From Neobacillus niacini (GTDB taxonomy: Bacteria; Bacillota; Bacilli; Bacillales; Cytobacillaceae), in contig NZ_BAWM01000009.1 of assembly GCF_000759675.1 (NCBI RefSeq), positions 91,838 to 155,837 of the forward strand: DNA of 64,000 nt. Reading direction: 5' to 3'. Positions 1 through 7,851 of the stretch are shown here, piece by piece (position 1 is the stretch's first letter; each line of letters begins with the position of its first letter). The position numbers and the translations under genes are program-made. The notes beneath the pieces are model-generated. The model did no database searches. It saw only the letters and a list, made by a program, of their open reading frames with translations, and was not told the origin of the DNA.

Positions 1-96
1 CTAAAGCCAATTATCAAGGAACTGAAAAATCATAAAGGTATCGTGCTGGTAGATGTCAAAGCTAAGGATGGTACTGAGGTTAAGGTTCGATTGTAA
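1..96 (+). CDS. C-terminal end of an unidentified protein (partial)
   Basis: An open frame runs from the window edge to a TAA at 94-96 and gives 31 residues ending in KDGTEVKVRL. The sequence alternates hydrophobic and charged residues, as in a small beta-rich domain, but I do not recognise the family. The start lies outside the window. No gene follows on this strand before the hairpin at 339-382, which could end its transcript. Confidence 0.5.
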   Translation, partial: LKPIIKELKNHKGIVLVDVKAKDGTEVKVRL

Positions 97-338
97 TTTT
101 TTAAGAATATAGTGGATCAATCTTCGGATTCGTGGTCTCCGTACCATTTTTGAGCTTAAAATATAGGACTATTAAAAGGTTGCCTTTATTCCCAAATGTC
201 GACCCGTTTGGTTTTGATTCGATATGATTGTTCAAAATCTTTCCCCTTTCATTTCCAAGTCAACCTTTCTTACTTTCATGTAACATTATACACATTTATA
301 GAAATAGCCATTCCAAGTCCTCTGAATCTGAACTAATT

Positions 339-390
339 AAAATCCCAATCTCTCATTGATTTAAATGAGAAATTGGGATTTAATTTTTTC
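339..390. terminator. Rho-independent terminator, probably bidirectional
   Basis: The arms AAATCCCAAT and ATTGGGATTT enclose TCTCATT/AATGAGA, and TTTTTT follows at 384-389 on the plus strand. It lies between the partial gene ending at 96 and the minus-strand TfoX remnant ending at 417. The rest of 97-416 shows no coding or RNA signal. Confidence 0.75.
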
Positions 391-416
391 AAAAGCTCTT
401 CTCGCAGCCATGAATC

Positions 417-551
417 TTAAGAAAATGGCAAACTGGACACGGAAGAAACCATGTCCAGCTTACATTTAGCCCCAAACATTGAACCTCTCGTAACGTTTTC
501 GGTCACTTTCAAATGCTCAGCAATTTGATGGTACCTTTCTTCAGCAGACAT
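417..551 (-). pseudogene. Truncated TfoX/Sxy N-terminal-like remnant
   Basis: This is a 44-residue frame starting MSAEERYHQIAEHL and reaching SMFGAKC before a short unrelated tail and TAA. The SAEERY...V..G.MFGAKC pattern matches the first 30 residues of the small TfoX N-terminal domain family, usually about 100 residues long, so roughly two thirds is missing. GAAAGGAA precedes the ATG. It sits 26 bp downstream of the ArsR-SRPBCC gene on the same strand, so the two were probably cotranscribed. The break falls after the conserved Cys, where the sequence stops resembling the family. Confidence 0.45.
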
Positions 552-577
552 TTCCTTTCATCCCACTCTTCCCACTT

Positions 578-1387
578 TTATTCTCCTGGGCGTTTACCAG
601 TTTCTACAAATTCCTTTAAAAACACTCCCAGCAGCTCTCCCCACCCTTTACGATGACCTTCTTCCCATCCATGTTCGATAAGACCAACCGCATGATGAGA
701 AAGCTTTAACAAGGTTGAGGATCCCTTCTCTTCTAAGACATATTTATAACTGCTATTGACTGCTCCATGCATTCCGAGTAGACCTTGTAACCGGATTTCT
801 TCTGGTTTTTTTAGATACGTTACTGTACCCCAGAGAGCACCTTGTCCATTTCCAAAATCCTCATAAAATGCTCCTCCAATTTTCGGTTCTAGTAAAAGTG
901 GAGAATTTTTGTCCTCTCCCAATCGATATGCCCACCATTCTCCAATCCTTTGAGTTAATGCATCGTATACACGTTCACGTGGAGCTCCAATAGTAATTTC
1001 TTGTTCAATTTGAAACGAGGTCACTCCGAGCTTTTGTTCTTTTTCAGTCATAGCTTTACTCCGTTCTTCTTCCTCTAACATTTCCTTTAAATTAATTAAT
1101 GATGTCGATGCTTGACTGGCATAGCTGTTAACCCATCGCTGATACAGTTGCTGCAATGGTACAGCATTAAGGTAATTCAAACGGCTTCGTCCTACTTTTC
1201 GAGGAATTAGCAGTCCAGTCTCTTCTAATACATCAATATGTTTCATTACGGCAAATCGGGTAACTTGAAACTGTTCGCTTAATTCTCCTGTGCTCATCGG
1301 ATGATCTTTTATTAAATCTAATATTTGGATTCTCATAGGATGAGCCAATGCCTTAAATATATTCGCAATTTTTTCATTGTCCATCAT
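578..1387 (-). CDS. ArsR-type winged helix fused to SRPBCC (AHSA1-like) domain
   Basis: The protein has 269 residues. Residues 1-85 form an ArsR-like winged helix (FKALAHPMRIQILDLI, then VTRFAVMKHIDVLEETGL as recognition helix and wing). Residues 125-265 form an SRPBCC/AHSA1 ligand-binding domain (ITIGAPRERVYDALT, IGEWW, GGAFYEDFGNG). This fusion is a known Bacillus arrangement, predicted to be a repressor whose C-terminal pocket binds a small ligand. The start is ATG at 1387 or the adjacent ATG at 1384; a GAAAGGAG lies 18-21 bases upstream, rather far. The truncated TfoX remnant follows at once. The ligand is unknown. Confidence 0.8.
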   Translation of the reverse strand: MMDNEKIANIFKALAHPMRIQILDLIKDHPMSTGELSEQFQVTRFAVMKHIDVLEETGLLIPRKVGRSRLNYLNAVPLQQLYQRWVNSYASQASTSLINLKEMLEEEERSKAMTEKEQKLGVTSFQIEQEITIGAPRERVYDALTQRIGEWWAYRLGEDKNSPLLLEPKIGGAFYEDFGNGQGALWGTVTYLKKPEEIRLQGLLGMHGAVNSSYKYVLEEKGSSTLLKLSHHAVGLIEHGWEEGHRKGWGELLGVFLKEFVETGKRPGE

Positions 1388-1798
1388 TTTGTAGTGAAAA
1401 CAAGTCTCCTTTCTATCTTAAAAATGTTTCAAAAATAAATGTGACTAAACACTTGGTCTTACAATTATTAATGGAGAATTCCCAATCATTTTTCTAATAT
1501 TATCACAATAACTCATAAAGCCCTCCAACAATATTTGATTAATAAACTTTGTACCATTTTCCTTAACAACAACTACCTTTAGGACTGTTTACCTTACAAC
1601 CAATCTAGTACAATTTCTTAATAACCCTAACTTACCCTTTTACTTAATACTAATTATTTCAAATTATTAAATCTTGTACAATGATATTACCTATCTATAT
1701 TCCAAATAAATAAGGGCGGCTAAATTAATAAGCGCCCCCGATTGTGAAAGATCAAAGGCTATCGAAACAGGATCACACCTATGATATTTACTCAACAA
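1388..1798. other. Intergenic region without a recognisable gene
   Basis: This AT-rich spacer lies between the ArsR-SRPBCC gene and the kinase-like gene. Apart from the hairpin at 1713-1738, I see no coding frame with a ribosome binding site, no clear promoter and no repeat. Confidence 0.6.
1713..1738 (-). terminator. Possible terminator of the kinase-like gene
   Basis: GGGCG-GC and GC-GCCC arms enclose TAAATTAATAA. Read on the minus strand, the downstream flank is TTATTTATTT, a weak T-tract. It is 60 bp past the stop of the gene at 1799. Confidence 0.4.
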
Positions 1799-2842
1799 TC
1801 ACTTGATTTCTCTCCAATTCTCCCCAACAAAGCGTCGTTCGCCAATTTCTCTCCATTTCTCACCAACAAAGCGTCGTTCGCGATAACGATGTTTTTCAGA
1901 ATCATGCTGTCGTTCATCCTCGGAATGCCTAATGTTACGGCGTTTTTTATGATCATCATGGTGGTATTTATCTTCATCGCGATGGTTTTCCTGAGCCTGA
2001 TTTACAAGTTGTTCACGTTTATCCCAATATTCATCAATCTTTTCCATAACCTTTTCCGGGTCATCTCCACGCGCGAGCATCAATTTTATCCATTCCTCTT
2101 TGTAAACCTTGTGAACTAGACCTTGAAGCAGAACTACATAATTTTTCTCATCATCTGTTGTCAACAAACTATTGCTTAAGTTCTTCAAGGTTTCCTTATC
2201 TGGTTCTTGTGAAAGAAGTACTTCTGTAATTTGCCTGGATAGTTCCTCCATCTGGATGTAGTACAGCCATTCCTCGTAAACATGTGGTGCCATTTCTAGA
2301 ACATGTGTTAAAAACAATGCCTTATTTTCTTCCCCCAAGGAAGTTAATAATTTACGTGGATAAGGATATTCACGGTCACGCCAAACCATCCCCGCCACAT
2401 CCATTACTTTTATGTTCCCATCAAGCTGAAGAAAGATTTGTCTTTTATGAAGGTCAATTCTTTGAAAGCCAATTTCTTTAAACATGATTAGCATATTTAT
2501 CAATCTAGCAGACAGTTCTGGAGTTAGTGGTTGGAATTGCAAGTATTCCCGCAAATCAACGCCCTTAACTAGTTCCATTGCAATGAAGTCCGACCCTTTC
2601 CTGTAAATGCGAGGGAAAAGATTCGTTTTTTGTCCAAGGGATAGTGCATAGTATTCTCGGTCACATTCCTCGGAATTACTGAATACCTTCATACAAATGT
2701 CATCATTAACTTGAAAAACTGCCCCCTGACGCCCTTTACCAATCATTATCAACGGTGAATGATTGACTACTTCAACATCAGCATGAGCTGTAGAATTAAC
2801 TTGAATGTCATTAACCCATTTATCCAATTGTTTAATTTCCAT
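1799..2842 (-). CDS. YrzF-like serine/threonine-kinase-fold protein with charged repeat tail
   Basis: The protein has 347 residues from the ATG at 2842, which has AAGGAGG eight bases upstream; a longer frame starting at 2878 would translate the ribosome binding site. Residues 35-200 resemble a compact protein kinase: glycine loop GKGRQGAVF, CMKVF with the likely ATP-binding Lys, hinge MELVKGVDL, catalytic-loop-like DLHKRQ and metal-site-like MDVAG in place of DFG. This matches B. subtilis YrzF-type proteins; activity is not established. From about residue 280 the tail is highly charged and His-rich and ends with two 13-residue copies starting RRFVGE. The tail is unusual for the family and may be a recent extension. 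Confidence 0.7.
   Translation of the reverse strand: MEIKQLDKWVNDIQVNSTAHADVEVVNHSPLIMIGKGRQGAVFQVNDDICMKVFSNSEECDREYYALSLGQKTNLFPRIYRKGSDFIAMELVKGVDLREYLQFQPLTPELSARLINMLIMFKEIGFQRIDLHKRQIFLQLDGNIKVMDVAGMVWRDREYPYPRKLLTSLGEENKALFLTHVLEMAPHVYEEWLYYIQMEELSRQITEVLLSQEPDKETLKNLSNSLLTTDDEKNYVVLLQGLVHKVYKEEWIKLMLARGDDPEKVMEKIDEYWDKREQLVNQAQENHRDEDKYHHDDHKKRRNIRHSEDERQHDSEKHRYRERRFVGEKWREIGERRFVGENWREIK
1802..1879 (-). repeat. Two-copy 39-bp in-frame tandem repeat in kinase tail
   Basis: The 17-mer AACAAAGCGTCGTTCGC (plus strand) recurs at 1826 and 1865, exactly 39 bp apart, which is 13 codons. The copies encode RRFVGEKWREIGE and RRFVGENWREIK at the extreme C-terminus. Confidence 0.85.
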
Positions 2843-3140
2843 ATTTCCCCCTCCTTTCTGTAAGAAATGTAAAAACATTTAACCTAGGTTTAGTCATTTT
2901 GTTATTAATTAGCGCTCGCTTAGATTAATCACCCACCATGGCAAACATCTTTAATGGACATGTAGCATGTCCTAATTTATTTAATTCAATAATGTCAAAA
3001 TATGTAACGGCAAATGTAATATATTGAAAAAATAGCTCCATTATAGTTATTTTCTATCTTATTATTCTTAAGTATTAAAGTTAAAATCGATCTTTAAATG
3101 GTAAAATAGTTAATAATAGATATTTAAAGGTGGTTAGGAA

Positions 3141-3830
3141 ATGGCACAAGAATTCAAGTTTGATGAAAAATTAGCAGCCCAGTATGAGGCAGGGATTCGC
3201 CAATCTTTGCCTACTTATGAACAGTTATTTACTATGATCCAAGCTTATTTCCGAGTTAATTTAAGTGAGGATGCAGCCATTCTTGTTGTAGGAGCAGGTG
3301 GTGGAAAAGAACTGTCAACATGGGGACCGGCTAACTTAAATTGGACATTTACGGGTGTTGACCCTTCGGAAGCGATGCTAAATGTCGCCGAGCATAAAGT
3401 GCGTCAATTAGATTTACAACAAAGAGTGCAATTGGTTCAAGGAAATGTGAGTGATCTTCCACAGGAAATGAATTTTGACGCTGCGACTTGTATTCTGGTC
3501 TTGCACTTTTTACATGATGATAAAGATAAATTGAATTTACTTAAACATATTTCTAGTCGTCTGAAACCCCATTCCCCTTTTGTTATCGTAACCAACTACG
3601 GTGAACCAAATGACACTGAGTTTCAGGAATCGTTAAATCTTTGGAAAAGTTTTTGGCTGGATTCTGGTCTTCCTCATTCAGATGTAGAGGAAATGGTAAA
3701 CGGTGGCGTATTGCAGCTTTCATTTTTGCCTGAGGAACAAATAAAAGCGCTATTAATGGAAGCAGGTTTTAAAAAAGTTAGCCGCTTTTTCACGACGACC
3801 TTCACCGGCGGATGGATTTGTCATACATGA
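3141..3830 (+). CDS. Class I SAM-dependent methyltransferase
   Basis: The protein has 229 residues. It shows the Rossmann methyltransferase pattern: motif I VVGAGGGKEL (about 50-59), the acidic residue VDPSEAMLNVA after strand 2, then NVSDLP and CILVLHFLHD. It is closest to the broad Methyltransf_25/TehB-like group, and the substrate cannot be read. The start ATG at 3141 has AAGGTGG upstream. A strong terminator follows, and no neighbour on the same strand suggests a pathway. Confidence 0.8.
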   Translation: MAQEFKFDEKLAAQYEAGIRQSLPTYEQLFTMIQAYFRVNLSEDAAILVVGAGGGKELSTWGPANLNWTFTGVDPSEAMLNVAEHKVRQLDLQQRVQLVQGNVSDLPQEMNFDAATCILVLHFLHDDKDKLNLLKHISSRLKPHSPFVIVTNYGEPNDTEFQESLNLWKSFWLDSGLPHSDVEEMVNGGVLQLSFLPEEQIKALLMEAGFKKVSRFFTTTFTGGWICHT

Positions 3831-3864
3831 GTATCCCTATTCAAATGTTTGACGATGAGAAAAA

Positions 3865-3905
3865 AAGCTCCAAACCTATTTTTCTGAGTTTGGAGCTTGT
3901 TCTTT
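3865..3905 (+). terminator. Terminator of the methyltransferase gene
   Basis: AAGCTCCAAAC and GTTTGGAGCTT pair around CTATTTTTCTGA, with TGTTCTTTATT following. Confidence 0.8.
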
Positions 3906-4032
3906 ATTATTTTGTAAATAAATTATATCAGTACAAATGTTATTACTAGTAGGTAAGTAACTATTCAATCATTGTTATTGCACCGATAAGCCGTCTCTCT
4001 TCGATGATATTCCGTGTAATTTGGATATCTAC

Positions 4033-4851
4033 TTATAACACCGAAGATGAACGATCATATTCAATTCCTTGTATCCGTTGCTGATGGGTGTATACATTAA
4101 ATCCGTTCCCCCGTATAAAACCTACTGCCGTTATTCCAAGTTCCTCTGCTAAATCTAAGGCTAGGTTGGTAGGAGCAGATTTTGAGAGGATAATTCCGAC
4201 ACCAATCTTAGCAGCTTTTAGTAACACCTCGGAAGAAATTCGGCCACTGAAAGCAATAATTTTATCCTTTAACGGAATTCGATTGATAATACAATAACCA
4301 AATAGTTTATCTAGGGCATTATGGCGACCGATATCGGTTCGAGATACAACGATTCCTTCCCTTGTGCATAATGCAGCATTATGCACACCCCCTGTTTGCT
4401 GGAAATGTGAGGAGCTTTCCTGCATCTTCTTCATCAGCTCGCGGCATTGTTCCGGCGTAATAGTCAATTTCGTCATCACCGTCTTTGCGGTCTTCATGTC
4501 ATTATGAAAGTAAAATTGTCGTCCTTTTCCGCAGCAAGAGCCAATAAATCGCTTTGAGTGGAAATCCTTTTGAATACAGTGTTTATTCACAAGTTCAACA
4601 TAGGCGAATCCCTTTTCTTCATCGATGTGAAGTGATTCGATGTCTTGATAAAAGCGAATAACACCCTCAGAAGCTAGGAAACCGACAACCAATTCTTTCA
4701 GTTCAGAAGGAGTACAAACCATGGTGGCAAACTCGCTACCATCTAAAATAATCGTTAAGGCAGATTCAACGGCAATGTCATCCTCTTCCTCGTAAAAGCT
4801 CTGTCCATTATACCTGACAATGTTTTGAGAAGTTGTTATCTCCTTTAACAA
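4033..4851 (-). CDS. fdhD: Formate dehydrogenase accessory sulfurtransferase FdhD
   Basis: The protein has 272 residues. FdhD carries sulfur from a cysteine desulfurase to the molybdenum cofactor of formate dehydrogenases, a step needed for activity. The family cysteine loop is seen as GSCCGKGRQF near residue 110, and GGVHNAALC, DIGRHNALDKLFGY and FSGRISSEVLLKAAKIG are typical of the core. It begins with TTG at 4851, preceded by GGAAAGAGG at good spacing. It lies 29 bp after the oxidoreductase stop, so the two are almost certainly cotranscribed and FdhD probably matures that enzyme. Confidence 0.93.
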   Translation of the reverse strand: MLKEITTSQNIVRYNGQSFYEEEDDIAVESALTIILDGSEFATMVCTPSELKELVVGFLASEGVIRFYQDIESLHIDEEKGFAYVELVNKHCIQKDFHSKRFIGSCCGKGRQFYFHNDMKTAKTVMTKLTITPEQCRELMKKMQESSSHFQQTGGVHNAALCTREGIVVSRTDIGRHNALDKLFGYCIINRIPLKDKIIAFSGRISSEVLLKAAKIGVGIILSKSAPTNLALDLAEELGITAVGFIRGNGFNVYTHQQRIQGIEYDRSSSVL

Positions 4852-4880
4852 TGATGTCGCCTCTTTCCTGTTTTTTTCTA

Positions 4881-7238
4881 TTAACTAACTTCTGTTTCAA
4901 GGTCTTCAATTGGCTTTTCTTGATATTGAGTGTCTTTACGAGCGTTATACCGCTCGGCTTTTTCAACATTTACTGTAATGTTGTAATCTGGGATTCCTGC
5001 AAACTTCTCGTATCTGCCCCGCGGCAGCAAGAAGTTACCTTCTGGGAAGTGTACTTCTAAATTCCCAGGTGCAATATCAACGAACTTCGCAGTACCTTGG
5101 AAGACACCAAAACCGTTGTATACAACTATACCTTCACCCTCAGCGATGCTTAATTTTTGACCATCAACAGGACTCATTAATACGTCATATCGTCCTGCAC
5201 CGTTTAATGGGTCAACTTCTTTATACACCATCGAATTAAACTGTTTTCCTCGACGGGAGGTAATGATAAACTGTTCTGGCTTTTTATTTAAATCTGGAAT
5301 TTCAACTGGAATTAAGGTTGCTCTGCCATCTGGTGTTGGACAAATCCCATCTTCACATAGCCAAGCTCCACCCCACTGGAATACGTCCCCTTGCTTTTTC
5401 AAGTGCTGGATGCCTTCATAATCCGGATTTGCTTTCGCAATCTCCTCTCGAATCGCAAATCCATCGGCAAAATCAACCAAGTGTGCTGTTTCTGGTTTTA
5501 CACGCTTAGCAAGGTCAATGTATATCTTCCATTCAGCACGGGCTTCTTCAATTTTATTTTTGTTACCTGAAATTTCAGGTGAAAAGTAAACCATCCGTTC
5601 TGTGGACGTGCTCGTCCCGCCGTCCTCTTGCTCATAACGAGTTTTTGCGGGCAGTATGATAACCGCTTCTTTTGCATCAACTAATGTGGAGGTATTTAGT
5701 ATAATATCTTGATGCACACGAATTTCGAGCTCAGATAAGGCATATTCAATGAAATCTGGATCTGGCATCGTTTCTAAAAAGTTTCCTCCAGATAAGTAGT
5801 ATAGCTTCATTTTCCGTTCATGGTTTTCTGGAAGTACGATATTTTCCAAGGTCACACCAACAATATCTCCCTGCCATTTTGGAAGCTCAAAGGCCCATAG
5901 TTTTTCCATTCTTCCCACTGTCTTCGCATCCCAGCCGCCGCCAGGCAGCACGAATGGATCTGCTCCCATTTCACCGCTTCCCTGAACACTGGAGTGTCCA
6001 CGGAATGGCATGAGACCAGCGTGTTTTCTCCCTAAGTGTCCACGTAACAGTGCCAGATTTGCCACTTGTGAGATATTATCCGTTGCAAAGGAGTGCATCG
6101 TTAGTCCAAGCGCCCATGCATACACAGCATTTTTACTGTTTGCTAAAACTTCAGCTAATTCAATAATCCGTTCTTTTGAAACACCTGAAGATTCAATAAT
6201 TTCTTCCCAAGATTGCTCCTGGACTGCGCTCTTTAGTTCTTCATAGCCGTTCACATGTTCTTTTACATACTCATGGTTTATTGCTGAGCCATATGCTTTT
6301 TCTTCCATGGTAAACCAATGCTTCATTATTCCATGCATAAAGGCAATATCTCCTCCGATATTGACCTGGTAGAAATCATCGGCAATTTTAGTTCCGAATA
6401 ATGCAGACTCAGGATTTGAGGGAATCCAATATTTATCCATTGCCGGCTCACGGTATGGGTTGACAACGATGATTTTGGTTCCTTTTTTCTTCGCTTCAAG
6501 CATGTATTTTGATGATACAGGTGAAGAGTTTGAAGCTACACTCCCCCAAAACAATAAGACATCGGTTCCGATCCAATCCAAATAATTGGATGTGGAAGCC
6601 CCTACTCCAATCGACCGTTTTAAAGCAGTCTTACTTGGAGCGTGACAAATTCGGGAAGCGTTATCAATGTGATTTGTTCCAAGAAAACGGGCTACTTTTG
6701 CTGCAACATAATAACTCTCATTGGTAATTCCACGAGCAGTTAGATAAAACGAATATTGCTTTGGGTTCAACTTTTTCATTTTATTAGCTATTAAATCCAT
6801 AGCCTCATCCCATTCAATCCGAGAAAATTTTCGTTCTCCTTTTCTGCGGATCATGGGATAAGGAATTCGACCAAGCTTTCGGAGCTCAGTACTATCATAT
6901 TTTCTTAATTCATCAATATCAGCATGAAGAATTTCTGGATTAATTGCAGGCATTGTATTTAGCCTAAGTACATTCATACGTGTCGTACAAACATGTGGTC
7001 CTTCCAATGTCTGATCATATAAACCAGATACACCAAGTGCGCACCCGTCACAAACACCTTTAGTTATAATGTTTGTCGCATAACCTATATTATCTCGATT
7101 ATCCCAAGCGATTTTCATGGTATCACGAATATGTTTTGGCTTTATTTTTCCTAGTCCAAACGGGATTGGACTTACCCAATGTTCAGGAGCCGGTAATTTT
7201 GCTTTTTTTTGTGGTCCCGGATGTAATGTTTTTCCCAT
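4881..7238 (-). CDS. FdhF/YdeP-family molybdopterin oxidoreductase (formate dehydrogenase-like)
   Basis: The protein has 785 residues from the ATG at 7238 (GAGGAGG upstream). It is a cytoplasmic molybdopterin-guanine-dinucleotide enzyme of the FdhF/YdeP type. The N-terminus has CDGCALG and a later GPHVC, the reduced cysteine set of YdeP relatives rather than the four-Cys Fe-S motif of classical FdhF. The central part has DVLLFWGSVASNSSP and NPYREPAMD, and the C-terminal domain has TSRRGKQFNSMVYKE. Pairing with FdhD and an OFA transporter suggests formate or a related small acid as substrate, but no family member with this cysteine pattern is known to me to be a proven formate dehydrogenase. 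A terminator hairpin and leader element precede it. Confidence 0.88.
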   Translation of the reverse strand: MGKTLHPGPQKKAKLPAPEHWVSPIPFGLGKIKPKHIRDTMKIAWDNRDNIGYATNIITKGVCDGCALGVSGLYDQTLEGPHVCTTRMNVLRLNTMPAINPEILHADIDELRKYDSTELRKLGRIPYPMIRRKGERKFSRIEWDEAMDLIANKMKKLNPKQYSFYLTARGITNESYYVAAKVARFLGTNHIDNASRICHAPSKTALKRSIGVGASTSNYLDWIGTDVLLFWGSVASNSSPVSSKYMLEAKKKGTKIIVVNPYREPAMDKYWIPSNPESALFGTKIADDFYQVNIGGDIAFMHGIMKHWFTMEEKAYGSAINHEYVKEHVNGYEELKSAVQEQSWEEIIESSGVSKERIIELAEVLANSKNAVYAWALGLTMHSFATDNISQVANLALLRGHLGRKHAGLMPFRGHSSVQGSGEMGADPFVLPGGGWDAKTVGRMEKLWAFELPKWQGDIVGVTLENIVLPENHERKMKLYYLSGGNFLETMPDPDFIEYALSELEIRVHQDIILNTSTLVDAKEAVIILPAKTRYEQEDGGTSTSTERMVYFSPEISGNKNKIEEARAEWKIYIDLAKRVKPETAHLVDFADGFAIREEIAKANPDYEGIQHLKKQGDVFQWGGAWLCEDGICPTPDGRATLIPVEIPDLNKKPEQFIITSRRGKQFNSMVYKEVDPLNGAGRYDVLMSPVDGQKLSIAEGEGIVVYNGFGVFQGTAKFVDIAPGNLEVHFPEGNFLLPRGRYEKFAGIPDYNITVNVEKAERYNARKDTQYQEKPIEDLETEVS

Positions 7239-7282
7239 TTCTATTTCCTCCTCTATCGTTCCCAGTTCTAAAAAAACCAATT

Positions 7283-7335
7283 AAAAAACCACCAAGGAGA
7301 GCATCTAATACTGAGGTGAATTCTCCGAGGTGGTT
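7283..7335 (-). terminator. Terminator upstream of the oxidoreductase gene (attenuator)
   Basis: On the minus strand AACCACC-TC-GGAGA pairs with TCTCC-TT-GGTGGTT, followed by TTTTTT. It lies between the MpsC-like gene and the oxidoreductase start, so it would block the operon unless prevented from forming. Its first arm overlaps the end of the conserved leader hairpin at 7336-7368. Confidence 0.75.
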
Positions 7336-7368
7336 AGTCTTTAACAGGTTCGCTGTCAAGTGCCAACA
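7332..7368 (-). promoter_or_regulatory. Conserved leader hairpin (antiterminator candidate), copy 1
   Basis: Minus-strand sequence TTGGCA then CTTGACAG-CGAAC-CTGTTAAAG, then ACTAACC. The hairpin has a five-base loop CGAAC. The flanking GG can pair with CC of the downstream AACC, which is also the first arm of the terminator, so the two structures would compete. The same layout is found upstream of the MFS gene at 9244-9281. I do not recognise it as a known riboswitch or protein-binding site. Confidence 0.55.
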
Positions 7369-7393
7369 AGATATAGTTGGGTAGAAGTAATCG

Positions 7394-7756
7394 TTACAAT
7401 TCTTTAAACTTTTTTTCAATATCTTGATCAAAAACGAATATGGACATCCCTCTGTCATCTTCAATATCAATATCGACAAATACATAGAGGAAGCTTGCAC
7501 CCAGCAGTTCCTCCATTTCTATAGGATGGTTTTTCTTATAAATATCTTTGACCATTTCCGTACGTGCAGCACGGAGCATTTGTTTTCCATCATCTGCAGT
7601 CGCAATAAATTTTTCAATCGGTGATAAGTTTCCTTCTAATTCACAAATCGCCCAGCATTTACAAAAGGTTGTTCTCACTTGACTTGGACCTTTTCCCATA
7701 TGACGTTTTCGATATGCGCGAACAATATTACTAAATTCTGCTTCATATTTATTCAC
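7394..7756 (-). CDS. MpsC/DUF2294-family protein
   Basis: The protein has 120 residues and starts with GTG at 7756; GAGATG upstream is a weak site. The pattern EFSNIVRAYRKRHMGKGPSQVRTTF, followed later by DGKQMLRAARTEMV, fits the DUF2294 family, which includes MpsC of the staphylococcal membrane-potential system. No membrane segment is evident. It lies between the MFS transporter and the oxidoreductase, all on one strand. Its role in this operon is unknown. Confidence 0.75.
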   Translation of the reverse strand: MNKYEAEFSNIVRAYRKRHMGKGPSQVRTTFCKCWAICELEGNLSPIEKFIATADDGKQMLRAARTEMVKDIYKKNHPIEMEELLGASFLYVFVDIDIEDDRGMSIFVFDQDIEKKFKEL

Positions 7757-7851
7757 TTTAATTCATCTCATTTCACTTACTTTTACTTCTTATATTCACT
7801 GTGTCAATGTTGTTTTCATTGGATAAGTATACAATATAATCAGCCAGATTA

